Below, piece by piece: positions 43,080 to 50,634 of a DNA stretch of 64,000 nt. The notes below the pieces were generated by a model that was not told the DNA's origin, made no database searches, and saw only the letters and a program-made list of their open reading frames with translations. Numbering within the stretch: position 1 is the first letter of the stretch; every line of letters starts with the position of its first letter. This DNA is from Kribbella italica. GTDB taxonomy: Bacteria; Actinomycetota; Actinomycetes; Propionibacteriales; Kribbellaceae. The translations under genes were made by a program, and so were the position numbers. The stretch lies in NCBI RefSeq assembly GCF_014205135.1, contig NZ_JACHMY010000001.1, positions 7,936,001 through 8,000,000 of the forward strand, written 5' to 3'.

Positions 43080-43966
43080 CGACAACCACCGCCGACCGGG
43101 CCGTCGTGGCCGACTCCCGGGCGCCTCGCGAGCGCGCCCCGGAGGGCCGGGGCGTGGCGACCGTCGCCCACCTCGCGCTGATCCTGTGGTCGCTGCTGGT
43201 CATCCTGCCGCTGGTGTGGACCGTGCTGTCCTCGTTCAAGTCGACGCAGGAGGTGCTGGGCAACCCGCTGTCGCTGCCGGGCCAGCTGCGCTTCGAGAAC
43301 TACGTCAACGCCTGGACGACGGCCGGCATCGGCCGTTACTTCGCGAACACCGTGATCGTCGTGGGCACCGCGCTGGTGCTGGTGATGATCCTCGGCGCCA
43401 TGTGCGCGTACGTGCTGGCGAGGTTCTCGTTCCCCGGCAACCGGCTGATCTACTACTCGATGCTGGCCGGCCTGACGTTCCCGGTCTTCCTGGCGATCGT
43501 GCCGCTGTTCTTCGTGCTGAAGAACTTCGCGCTGCTCAACACCCTGCCAGGGTTGATCATCACCTACGTCGCGTTCGCGCTGCCGTTCACCGTGTTCTTC
43601 CTGCACAGCTTCTTCAAGGCGCTGCCGCACGAGATCTACGAGGCGGCGCAGATCGACGGCGCGGGCGAGTGGCGCACGTTCTTCTCGGTGATGCTGCCGA
43701 TGGCCCGGCCGGGCATGGCCTCGGTCGCCATCTTCAACTTCCTGGGGTTGTGGAACCAGTTCCTGCTGCCCGTCGCCCTGAACACCGACTCGAAGAACTA
43801 CGTGCTCTCGCAGGGCATGGCGTCGTTCGCGTCGCAGGCCGGGTACGCGGTGGACTTCGGTGCGCTGTTCGCGGCCGTGGTGATCACGGTGGCACCGGTG
43901 CTGGTCGTCTACATCATCTTCCAGCGTCAGCTGCAGGTCTCCGTGACCGCCGGAGGCGTGAAGTAG
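43076..43966 (+). CDS. carbohydrate ABC transporter permease (NgcG/MalG type)
   Basis: 296 residues from ATG 43076. Six predicted helices; the EAA loop is EIYEAAQIDGAGEWRTFFSVMLPMARPG, near the usual distance from the C-terminus. It pairs with the preceding MalF-type subunit to form the transmembrane channel. It is followed after 9 bp by a second binding-protein gene. Confidence 0.94.
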   Translation: MTTTTADRAVVADSRAPRERAPEGRGVATVAHLALILWSLLVILPLVWTVLSSFKSTQEVLGNPLSLPGQLRFENYVNAWTTAGIGRYFANTVIVVGTALVLVMILGAMCAYVLARFSFPGNRLIYYSMLAGLTFPVFLAIVPLFFVLKNFALLNTLPGLIITYVAFALPFTVFFLHSFFKALPHEIYEAAQIDGAGEWRTFFSVMLPMARPGMASVAIFNFLGLWNQFLLPVALNTDSKNYVLSQGMASFASQAGYAVDFGALFAAVVITVAPVLVVYIIFQRQLQVSVTAGGVK

Positions 43967-43975
43967 CCTTCGGAC

Positions 43976-45322
43976 GTGCTGAAGCGGCGTACGGTACTGC
44001 AGGGCGCTCTCGCGAGCGCCCTGCTTACTGGTTGCTCGACCGAGAAGCCCAGTGGGCCGGCCCGGACGAAGGACAACCCGTTCGGGGTGGTGGCCGATCG
44101 GCCGCTCGAGGTCGTCGTCTCCGAGGAGTACGGCGGCTTCGGCGCCCCGCAGTACCGGGCCAAGTACGGGCAGGCGGTCGTCACCGTCACGCCGACCAAA
44201 CAGCTGCGGGACCTGCTGCAGTCGCGGTTCGCGGCGGGGAGCCCGCCTGACGTCGTACTGAACACCGGGGACAAGGCGCTGTCCGTGAGCCGCCTGGTCG
44301 CCGACGGGCACCTGTCCGACCTCGGGCCGCTGCTGGCGGCCCCGTCCTGGGACAACAAGGACGAGGCCGTCGAGGACGTCGTACTGCCCGGCATGCTCGA
44401 CTCCGGCCGGTACGACGGGTCGCTGCGGTCGCTGAACTACCTGGTCGACGTCTACGGCCTCTGGTACTCCGCCCGGCTCTTCCAGCAGCGCGGCTGGGAC
44501 GTACCGCGTACCTGGCCCGAGCTGCTCGCGCTGGGCGCCGAGATGAGGGCTGCCGGGCTCGGCGCCTTCACGTACGCCGGAGTACACCCGTACTACGTGT
44601 TCGAGGCGGTCCTGACGCTCGCGGTGAAGACCGGCGGGCACGACGTCGCCAAGCGGATCGACAACCTCGAGGACGGCGCCTGGAAGGACCAGAGCGTCAC
44701 CCGGGCGATCACCGCGTTCGGTGAGCTGGCCCGGCGCGGCCTGATCGCCACGGGAAGCGCCCAGCTCGACCACACCGGCTCGCAGACCCGGCTGATGCAG
44801 TCCAAGGCCGGCCTGCTGCCGTGCGGGAACTGGCTGGAGAACGAGATGAAGCCGGTCATCCCGGCGGGCTTCGGGCTGACCATGTTCGCGCTGCCGCCGC
44901 TGGACGGCTCGCCGGCGCTGCCGCGCGGGGTGCACGTCGCGCCTGGTTCGCCGCTGCTGGTCCCGGCCCAGGGGCCGAACGAGCCCGGCGGCGTCGAGTA
45001 CCTGCGGGCGATGCTGTCGCGGGAGGTCGCCGGGCAGGTGACCAAGGAGACCAACCGGCTGACCGTCGTACGGGGTGCTGCTGACGGTCAGGAGATCAGT
45101 ACGGCGCTGCGCTCGGCGCGCGACCTGCTGACCGCGGCGGGGGACCAGGCGATCGGCTGGTACTTCGACGACTGGTACCCGACGCTCGGCAAGGCGGCCG
45201 GGGATCTGACCGGCCAGTTCTTGGCCGGCGCTTTCCGCGTGGACGAGTGGACCGCCCGCATCCAGGCCGTCGCCGACCAGGTGAAGCAGGACGAATCGGT
45301 CACCAAGTACCACCGGGACTGA
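43976..45322 (+). CDS. second substrate-binding lipoprotein of the transporter operon
   Basis: 448 residues from GTG 43976. A short signal peptide with an RR pair ends in a lipobox (LLTGC). It is recognisably a paralogue of the protein at 40663: both begin the mature part with KDNPFG or ADNPFG, then share a PTKQLRDLLQSRFAAGSPPDVV-like block and a W-ENEMK motif. It is shorter by about 25 residues and clearly diverged, so it may widen the ligand range or bind a different oligosaccharide. Last gene of the operon; a repeat array follows its stop directly. Confidence 0.9.
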   Translation: MLKRRTVLQGALASALLTGCSTEKPSGPARTKDNPFGVVADRPLEVVVSEEYGGFGAPQYRAKYGQAVVTVTPTKQLRDLLQSRFAAGSPPDVVLNTGDKALSVSRLVADGHLSDLGPLLAAPSWDNKDEAVEDVVLPGMLDSGRYDGSLRSLNYLVDVYGLWYSARLFQQRGWDVPRTWPELLALGAEMRAAGLGAFTYAGVHPYYVFEAVLTLAVKTGGHDVAKRIDNLEDGAWKDQSVTRAITAFGELARRGLIATGSAQLDHTGSQTRLMQSKAGLLPCGNWLENEMKPVIPAGFGLTMFALPPLDGSPALPRGVHVAPGSPLLVPAQGPNEPGGVEYLRAMLSREVAGQVTKETNRLTVVRGAADGQEISTALRSARDLLTAAGDQAIGWYFDDWYPTLGKAAGDLTGQFLAGAFRVDEWTARIQAVADQVKQDESVTKYHRD

Positions 45323-45323
45323 A

Positions 45324-45438
45324 CGACCACCTGACGCCTCAGGCCGTCGACCCCACGCCGCCTGGCGCTTCAGGTCGTCGACCCACGCCGCCTGACGCCT
45401 CAAGTGGTCGACCCACACCGCCTGACGCCTCAAATAGT
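45324..45438. repeat. degenerate 30-bp tandem repeat, four units
   Basis: Units begin at about 45324 (24 bp, shortened), 45348 (31 bp), 45379 (30 bp) and 45409 (30 bp). Each contains a CGACCCAC and GCCTGACGCCTCA core, with arms able to form a small CCTGA-TCAGG hairpin in the first. It begins 1 base after the stop of the second binding protein and ends 8 bp before the iron box. No protein is encoded; it may act as a transcription end or insulator. Confidence 0.75.
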
Positions 45439-45446
45439 CGCCCAGC

Positions 45447-45465
45447 TAAGGTTAGGGCAACCTAA
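45447..45465. promoter_or_regulatory. iron box (IdeR/DmdR type)
   Basis: TAAGGTTAGGGCAACCTAA matches 16 of 19 positions of the iron-regulator consensus TTAGGTTAGGCTAACCTAA. It is 55 bp before the siderophore-binding protein start, as expected for repression by iron-loaded IdeR/DmdR. Confidence 0.9.
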
Positions 45466-45520
45466 TACAGTGTCCCGCCCAGTCGGTGCATTCCTTCCCT
45501 TGTGTCTTTGTGAGGTTCCC

Positions 45521-46549
45521 ATGCGCTCCCTGCTGCGACCGCTCGCGTTGCTGGCCGTCGTCCCGTTCGTTCTCACCGCCTGCGGGTCCGGCGCCGACGA
45601 GCCCGCCGCCGAGGGCGGGTCGACCGCCGGTTCCGAGACCGGCGCCTTCCCGGCGACGATCAAGCACAAGTTCGGCGCCACCGAGGTCAAGGCGGCGCCC
45701 CAGCGGGTCGTCTCGGTCGGCCTCGTCGACCAGGACGCGCTGCTCGCGCTCGACGTCGCGCCGGTCGGCACCACCGAGTGGTTCGGCGAGAAGCCCGGCG
45801 CGCTGTTCCCGTGGGCCAAGGAGAAGCTCGGCGACCGGCCCTTGCCGACCGTGCTCAGCGACAAGGACGGCATCCAGTTCGAGAAGATCGCCGCGCTGCG
45901 GCCGGACCTGATCATCGGGCTGTACTCCGGCGTCACCGCCGACGACTACAAGAAGCTCAGCGCGATCGCCCCGACGGTGGCGCAGCCGCCCGGCGTACCG
46001 GACTACGGCGTCGCCTGGCAGGACGTGACCCGCACGGTCGGCCAGGCCGTCGGCAAGCCGAAGCAGGCCGACGAATTGGTCAAGGGCATCGAGGCCCGCT
46101 TCGCGACCGTCCGCTCCGAGCACCCCGAGTTCCAGGGCAAGCCGGCGCTGATGGCGACGCCGTACGAGGGGTACTTCATCTACGGCAGCCAGGACCCACG
46201 CTCACGCCTGCTGACCGACCTCGGCTTCACGCTACCGGCCGACCTGGACAGCCTGATCGGCGACAAGTTCGGCGCCAACATCAGCAAGGAGCGCATCAAG
46301 TTGCTCGACCAGCAGGCGCTCGTCTGGTTCCCGACCAAGGGCGGCACGGCAAAGCTCCAGGCCGACCCGCTCTACAAGAACCTCCCGGTCCGCACCCAGG
46401 GCCGAGACGTCTTCGTCGAGGAAAACTACGACGACCAGCTCTACGGCGCCACCAGCTTCGTCTCGATCCTCAGCCTGCCAATCGTCCTCGACCAACTCGT
46501 CCCCAAACTAAAGGCCGCAGTCGACGGCAACCCAGCCACCACGGCCTAG
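45521..46549 (+). CDS. iron-siderophore ABC transporter substrate-binding lipoprotein
   Basis: 342 residues from ATG 45521, with GAGG 6 bases upstream. Signal peptide with lipobox (FVLTAC). A class III (FecB/FhuD-like) binding fold begins with the IKHKFGATEVKAAPQRVVSVGLVDQDALLAL motif and has the LRPDLIIGLYSG segment and a long central helix. It captures ferric siderophores outside the cell for import. An iron box precedes it, but no permease or ATPase gene is nearby. The stop codon at 46547-46549 is followed immediately by a 13-bp repeat array, so any change in the stop would extend the protein into repeated Glu/Lys/Arg-rich sequence. Confidence 0.93.
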   Translation: MRSLLRPLALLAVVPFVLTACGSGADEPAAEGGSTAGSETGAFPATIKHKFGATEVKAAPQRVVSVGLVDQDALLALDVAPVGTTEWFGEKPGALFPWAKEKLGDRPLPTVLSDKDGIQFEKIAALRPDLIIGLYSGVTADDYKKLSAIAPTVAQPPGVPDYGVAWQDVTRTVGQAVGKPKQADELVKGIEARFATVRSEHPEFQGKPALMATPYEGYFIYGSQDPRSRLLTDLGFTLPADLDSLIGDKFGANISKERIKLLDQQALVWFPTKGGTAKLQADPLYKNLPVRTQGRDVFVEENYDDQLYGATSFVSILSLPIVLDQLVPKLKAAVDGNPATTA

Positions 46550-46801
46550 AACAGAGAAGAAGAACAGAGAAGAAGAACAGAGAAGAAGAACAGAGAAGAA
46601 GAACAGAGAAGAAGAACAGAGAAGAAGAACAGAGAAGAAGAACAGAGAAGAAGAACAGAGAAGAAGAACAGAGAAGAAGAACAGAGAAGAAGAACAGAGA
46701 AGAAGAACAGAGAAGAAGAACAGAGAAGAAGAACAGAGAAGAAGAACAGAGAAGAAGAACAGAGAAGAAGAACAGAGAAGAAGAACAGAGAAGAAGAACA
46801 G
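46550..46801. repeat. perfect 13-bp tandem repeat, 19 full copies plus 5 bases
   Basis: The unit AACAGAGAAGAAG runs without a mismatch from 46550 to 46801. It has eight A, four G and one C, so the plus strand has no T for 252 bases and the GC content is 38% against about 70% around it. It begins on the base after the stop codon of the siderophore-binding gene. Having no T (or no A on the other strand), it contains no stop codon in any of six frames. It is not a CRISPR array: there are no spacers. Confidence 0.98.
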
Positions 46802-46802
46802 T

Positions 46803-47040
46803 TTAGTGGTTGCTGTCGGCTGTTCGGGCTGAGGAAGTAGTGAAGAACATCTCGTCAAGCGCCGAGGCGCCCTGGTGCGCGCACGTCGCACAACAAAGCC
46901 CGAGGTCTTCGTCGAAAGGCGCCTGTGTGCCGTGCTCGAGTTGCTGACCCGCGAAGTGCCAGCCCGTCCCGGCCGGCCAGACCGGGCATCCTTGCGCAGT
47001 TCACGGAGCCGGGTTCCGAGAGCTTCCGCGGCCTTTCTGG
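46803..47040 (-). pseudogene. broken XRE-family (DUF5753-type) regulator, N-terminal remnant
   Basis: Read on the minus strand, one frame begins AEALGTRLRELRKDAR, the normal first helices of actinobacterial XRE regulators. After a frame change the next frame continues GWHFAGQQLEHGTQAPFDEDL and then CATCAHQGASALDEM, matching the GWHxxKVSRIEHGRQAPSEEDL stretch that follows in those proteins. About 60-75 codons remain, with a TAA at 46805-46803, so the large C-terminal domain is gone. It lies directly behind the DUF6879 gene, its usual partner. The repeat array begins where the homology ends. Confidence 0.6.
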
Positions 47041-47046
47041 GCAGCG

Positions 47047-47565
47047 CTACTCGGGCTTGTAGTCACGGTGGGGGATCGACAATGCCCAGACCTGTTCGAA
47101 GGCGCTGCGGCATCTGTCGAGATCGGCGCTGTCTGTTGACGTGGTCAGGGCGATGTTCAGGCCGGAGCCCGCGTAGTGGAGGAAGACGACCAACCTGTCA
47201 TCGAGCACGTAGAAGTCGTTACCGGGAATGGCGATCGACGAGGTCGATCGTCGCGGAACCCGTCGGATGTCTTCACCGGCTTCGACCATCGGGCCGATCA
47301 GGGTGTACGCCCAGCGCTGATAGTCACTCAGCGGTTCGGAGACGATTTTTGCTCGCCGTACGGTTCTGCCGTTCTTCACATGGTTGCGAACCTTCGTGCA
47401 CCAGCTTTGCAGCCAGTCGAGATCGTCCGGCTCGCCGGCCGCCCACTTGGCCATGTGCGGCAACTCGGTCTCGGTGCCGTACGCGTCACGCGTCTCCAGA
47501 TGGACGGCGTTGTGCTGAATCGAGGCCGTCAGATCCTGGAACTCTGCGTAGGTGATGTCTGGCAC
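47047..47565 (-). CDS. DUF6879 family protein
   Basis: 172 residues from GTG 47565. It matches the actinobacterial DUF6879 pattern: LETRDAYGTETELPHMAKWAAGEPDDLDWLQSWCTKVRNH, then RRAKIVSEPLSDYQRWA, EAGEDIRRVPR and a closing hydrophobic core around DDRLVVFLHYAG. These proteins are encoded beside XRE/DUF5753 regulators and DUF397 proteins and are thought to belong to small regulatory modules. Here the XRE partner is a remnant and no DUF397 is present. GC content is visibly lower than in the flanking genes, which suggests transfer. Confidence 0.85.
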   Translation of the reverse strand: MPDITYAEFQDLTASIQHNAVHLETRDAYGTETELPHMAKWAAGEPDDLDWLQSWCTKVRNHVKNGRTVRRAKIVSEPLSDYQRWAYTLIGPMVEAGEDIRRVPRRSTSSIAIPGNDFYVLDDRLVVFLHYAGSGLNIALTTSTDSADLDRCRSAFEQVWALSIPHRDYKPE

Positions 47566-47608
47566 GCGGCCTACTTGGAGTCGAAGAACTGGATCATGCG
47601 GTGAACGC

Positions 47609-48160
47609 CTAGAGCCAGACGACTTCGTCGAGGAAGTCTTCGATCTTTGTGGTCACCTCACCGAGCACCGCGGCGGACGCGGCGAGTCGGCCCGGGACGT
47701 ACATTCCGTGGTCGGCCTCCGGGATCTCTAGTACGTGCGGCGTCAACCGGCGGGCCACGTCGCCGTCCCACAGGGGATCGTTGGTCCCACCCACCAGCAG
47801 GAACGGCGCCCGGGACCGTTCCAGCGCATCGACAACCTGCTTGTGGTGCAGCAAGGGCGTCAACCACACCGCAGGGTGCCCTCGCTCGGCCGCCAACGCC
47901 GCCGCGTGCGTCCCGAGCGACTTCCCGATCAGCAACAGCCCTGAACCGGCAACCCCGATCGGCAGGTGCGGCGACACCTGCCCGATCACCCACGCCAGCA
48001 ACTGCTCCTCGGTCAGCGTCGTCGCAGCCTCCCGGTTCTGCCACTGCACCGGATGGATCGTCGCCCCCCGCCGCTCAGCAGCCTCGCCCGCAAACATCAG
48101 CAACGGCCCCTGCGGCCCGTACTCCCCACCGGGAACCACCACAGCCTGACGAGAACTCAT
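47609..48160 (-). CDS. small alpha/beta family hydrolase
   Basis: 183 residues from ATG 48160. A minimal alpha/beta-hydrolase (DUF1400/KANL3-like or dienelactone-like class): VVVPGGEYGPQGPLLMFAG, nucleophile elbow LIGKSLGTHAAALAAERG (serine near residue 95), an acid in GGTNDPLWDG and a late histidine in IPEADHGMYVPG. The lid is absent. Cytoplasmic; the substrate is unknown. It lies upstream of DUF6879 on the same strand but has normal high GC. Confidence 0.85.
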   Translation of the reverse strand: MSSRQAVVVPGGEYGPQGPLLMFAGEAAERRGATIHPVQWQNREAATTLTEEQLLAWVIGQVSPHLPIGVAGSGLLLIGKSLGTHAAALAAERGHPAVWLTPLLHHKQVVDALERSRAPFLLVGGTNDPLWDGDVARRLTPHVLEIPEADHGMYVPGRLAASAAVLGEVTTKIEDFLDEVVWL

Positions 48161-48179
48161 CCCCCGACCCTACGACCAC

Positions 48180-48640
48180 CCGGGCCCACCCACCCCGCGA
48201 CGCCCCACCCACCACACCCGGCAACGCCGTCACCCACCCACGCACCCCGGCAGCGCCGCCACTCACCGCATCCGGGCGACGCCGCCACTCACCGCACCCG
48301 GCAGCGCCGCCACTCACCAGGCACGGCCATGCCCCCGCCCACCACAAACGGCAACGCCCAGCCCGCCGCACCCCGGCAAGGCCGCCGGGGTGCGGTACCC
48401 CGGGAAGGCCGCCGGCCGCCGGCCCCCTGGGAAGACCGCCGGCTGCCGTCTCCCTGGGAAGCCCACCGGCTGCCGTACCCCCGGGCAGCGCCGCCGCCCG
48501 CCGTACCCGGGCAACGCCCCCGCCCGCCGCACCCGGCAACGCCGCCCACCGCACCCGGCAACGTCCTCATCCGGGCAACGCCGCCCCACCGAACCCCGGC
48601 AACTCGCCCCCGGCCGCCGCTCGACGGCACCACCGTCTCT
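48180..48640. repeat. degenerate GC-rich repeat field
   Basis: About 460 bp made of variants of a roughly 20-25 bp element with a CGGCAACGCCGCCCACCGC-like core, plus a middle part with CCGGGAAGGCCGCCGG and related imperfect palindromes. The spacing is irregular. Every open frame across it encodes only Pro/Arg/Gly/Ala-rich low-complexity sequence, so I take it as non-coding. Confidence 0.7.
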
Positions 48641-48869
48641 CGCATTCCCTCCCGCCCGCCGCGGCCTCAGCCACCAGCGACGGCCCGGCCGCATCCACGC
48701 CGGCCTCAACCCCCCTCAGAGCTGTTCGTATGAGTAACCCGACACCGTCCCCGGTACTGATGCGACCTCGGACGGTGTCAGAATCGGGGTATGCCAGCAG
48801 CCGTCCTCGATCTCACTCCTGCGCCGGCGGCGCATTCCACCAGCGCCCCGGGCTCGGGGCGGTAGGCGG
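48641..48869. other. non-coding spacer before the 2'-5' RNA ligase-like gene
   Basis: Between the repeat field and the next gene I see no convincing gene. It must contain the promoter of the gene starting at 48870. Confidence 0.4.
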
Positions 48870-49382
48870 ATGGCAACGATCGGTGTCGCGATTCCGATCG
48901 CCGAACCCTTCGGCTCGGAGCTGCAGAAGTACCGGGCCGACTTCGGTGACCCGATGGCCTCCTCGATTCCGACCCACGTGACGCTGCTCCCGCCGACCGA
49001 GGTCCCGGACGAGGATCTGCCGCGGATCGACGAGCACCTGCTCGAGCTGGCGGCGCGGTTCCCGAGTTTCCGGATCCGTCTGCGCGGTACGGCGACCTTC
49101 CGGCCGATCTCTCCCGTGGTGTTCGTCACGCTGGCCGAAGGCATCTCGTCCTGCGAGGTCCTGCAGTCGCAGGTTCGCTCCGGCCCGCTCTCGGTCGACC
49201 TGCGGTTCCCGTACCACCCGCACGTGACCGTGGCCCACGACCTCGACAAGGAGGCGCTGGACCGCGCGTACGACCTGCTCGCGGACTACGACTGCGCCTT
49301 CGACGTCTCCGCGTTCAGCCGGTACGAGCACGGCGCCGACGGCGTCTGGCGCCCGCAGCGCGCCTTCCCGCTCAAGGGCTGA
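48870..49382 (+). CDS. 2'-5' RNA ligase/2H phosphoesterase family protein
   Basis: 170 residues from ATG 48870. It carries the two HxT/S motifs of the 2H phosphoesterase superfamily: HVTLLPPTEV near residue 35 and HVTVAHDLD near residue 118. The enzymes act on 2',3'-cyclic or 2'-5' phosphodiester RNA ends or on small cyclic phosphates. Length fits the family. It is followed after 54 bp by the BrkB gene, with its own ribosome site, so it may or may not be co-transcribed. Confidence 0.9.
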   Translation: MATIGVAIPIAEPFGSELQKYRADFGDPMASSIPTHVTLLPPTEVPDEDLPRIDEHLLELAARFPSFRIRLRGTATFRPISPVVFVTLAEGISSCEVLQSQVRSGPLSVDLRFPYHPHVTVAHDLDKEALDRAYDLLADYDCAFDVSAFSRYEHGADGVWRPQRAFPLKG

Positions 49383-49436
49383 ACCACCTGCCAGGCTGTA
49401 CGGCGTACAGGCGGGCAGGACGGGTACAGGAGAGCA

Positions 49437-50558
49437 ATGGGCGTGAAGGAACGGGGCAAGGCGGTCTGGGCGCGGTTCAGCCGCACCCAGCTGTGGCGGG
49501 CCTGGAAGCGGTACGGCGACCGGCGCGGCAACCGGTTGGCCGGGGCAACGAGCTTCTTCGGCTTCCTGTCGATGTTCCCGCTGATCGTGCTGGCCGCGGC
49601 CGTCGTCGGGAAGCTGCTGGAAGACGACGCGATCGACGTGATGAAGAAGGCCCTGGCCAAGAACCTGCCGGGCATCGGCGACCAGATCGACATCGACGCG
49701 CTGATCGCGAACGCCGGCACCATCGGGCTGATCTCCGGCGTCTCGCTGCTGCTCACCGGCCTCGGCTGGATCGACTCGTTGCGCGCCTCGATCCGGTCGA
49801 TGCACGAGCTGGACGACCAGCCGGGCAACGCGATCAAGCTGAAGGTCACCGACCTCGGCGCCCTGGTCGGCCTCGGCCTGATCGGCGTTCTCGCCACGCT
49901 GGCTTCGTCGGTGCTGTCCGGGCTGTCGAAGAAGATCGTCGAGTGGATCGACCTGGACGGTACCTGGCTGGCGAACTGGGGCCTCGGGGCGATCAGCGTG
50001 GTGGTCGGCATCGCGGCCGGCGCGGTCCTGTTCCTGTATCTGCAGACGGCGATGCCGCGGATCATCCTGCCCCGCAAGGTGGCACTGATCGCTGCCCTTG
50101 CCGGTGGCATCGTCTTCTTCGCCGCCCAGAAGCTCGGCAACGCCTACGTCAACAACGTGATCGGCAGCAACGCGGCGTACGGCGCTCTGGCGCTGCCGCT
50201 CGCGCTGCTGGTGTGGATCTACCTGATGACGCGGGTCATCATGCTGATCGCCGCGTGGACCAAGGAAGCGACTCTCGACCACCGCTGGCACACCGGCGAA
50301 GCCGAGGAAGCCGCCCGCGCCGCCATGCCCTTCGAGACCGAGCAGGTGCTACCGCGCCGCCGGACGAACGGCTCCACCAACCCCGAACCGGACGAGAACG
50401 GCCTCCTCCCGGGCCCACCCGGCAAGAAGTTCAAGGTCGTCCCGATCCCGGCCCGCAAGGCCGACACCGTCGCAGTAGCCGCCGGAGCCCTCCTCGGCGC
50501 CACAGCCACAGCCATCACCGTCCAGTTGGCCAGAGCAGCGCGCTCGCTACGCCGCTGA
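49437..50558 (+). CDS. YihY/BrkB family membrane protein
   Basis: 373 residues from ATG 49437, with AGGAGA upstream. Six predicted helices lie in residues about 30-285: the first carries GNRLAGATSFFGFLSMFPLIVLAAAVVG, and later ones include LYLQTAMPRIILPRKVALIAALAGGIVFF and YGALALPLALLVWIYLMTRVIMLIAAWTKE. The C-terminal tail of some 85 residues is cytoplasmic and includes one more hydrophobic stretch (VAVAAGALLGATATAI). The family was once named RNase BN in error; the molecular role is not settled. Convergent with the D,D-carboxypeptidase gene. Confidence 0.93.
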   Translation: MGVKERGKAVWARFSRTQLWRAWKRYGDRRGNRLAGATSFFGFLSMFPLIVLAAAVVGKLLEDDAIDVMKKALAKNLPGIGDQIDIDALIANAGTIGLISGVSLLLTGLGWIDSLRASIRSMHELDDQPGNAIKLKVTDLGALVGLGLIGVLATLASSVLSGLSKKIVEWIDLDGTWLANWGLGAISVVVGIAAGAVLFLYLQTAMPRIILPRKVALIAALAGGIVFFAAQKLGNAYVNNVIGSNAAYGALALPLALLVWIYLMTRVIMLIAAWTKEATLDHRWHTGEAEEAARAAMPFETEQVLPRRRTNGSTNPEPDENGLLPGPPGKKFKVVPIPARKADTVAVAAGALLGATATAITVQLARAARSLRR

Positions 50559-50634
50559 CGCGCCCGCCGGGTTCCCGCGCCGAAGGCAGCGGCCGGGGAC
50601 GCGCGCCCCTCCCTCCCCACCACATGCTCGGCAG

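Noticed and set aside
42866..45433. 855-codon frame antisense to a permease and the second binding protein
   Set aside because: Compositional shadow; Arg/Gln/Gly-rich with no domain.
46550..46801. CRISPR array
   Set aside because: Units are contiguous with no spacers, and there are no cas genes.
46508..46891. Hydrophobic Phe/Leu/Ser/Cys repeat protein on the minus strand of the 13-bp array
   Set aside because: It is open only because the repeat has no stop codon in any frame; there is no promoter, ribosome site or conserved flank.
48180..48640. CRISPR array or Pro/Arg-rich protein gene
   Set aside because: Repeats are irregular and degenerate; both strands give only low-complexity translations.
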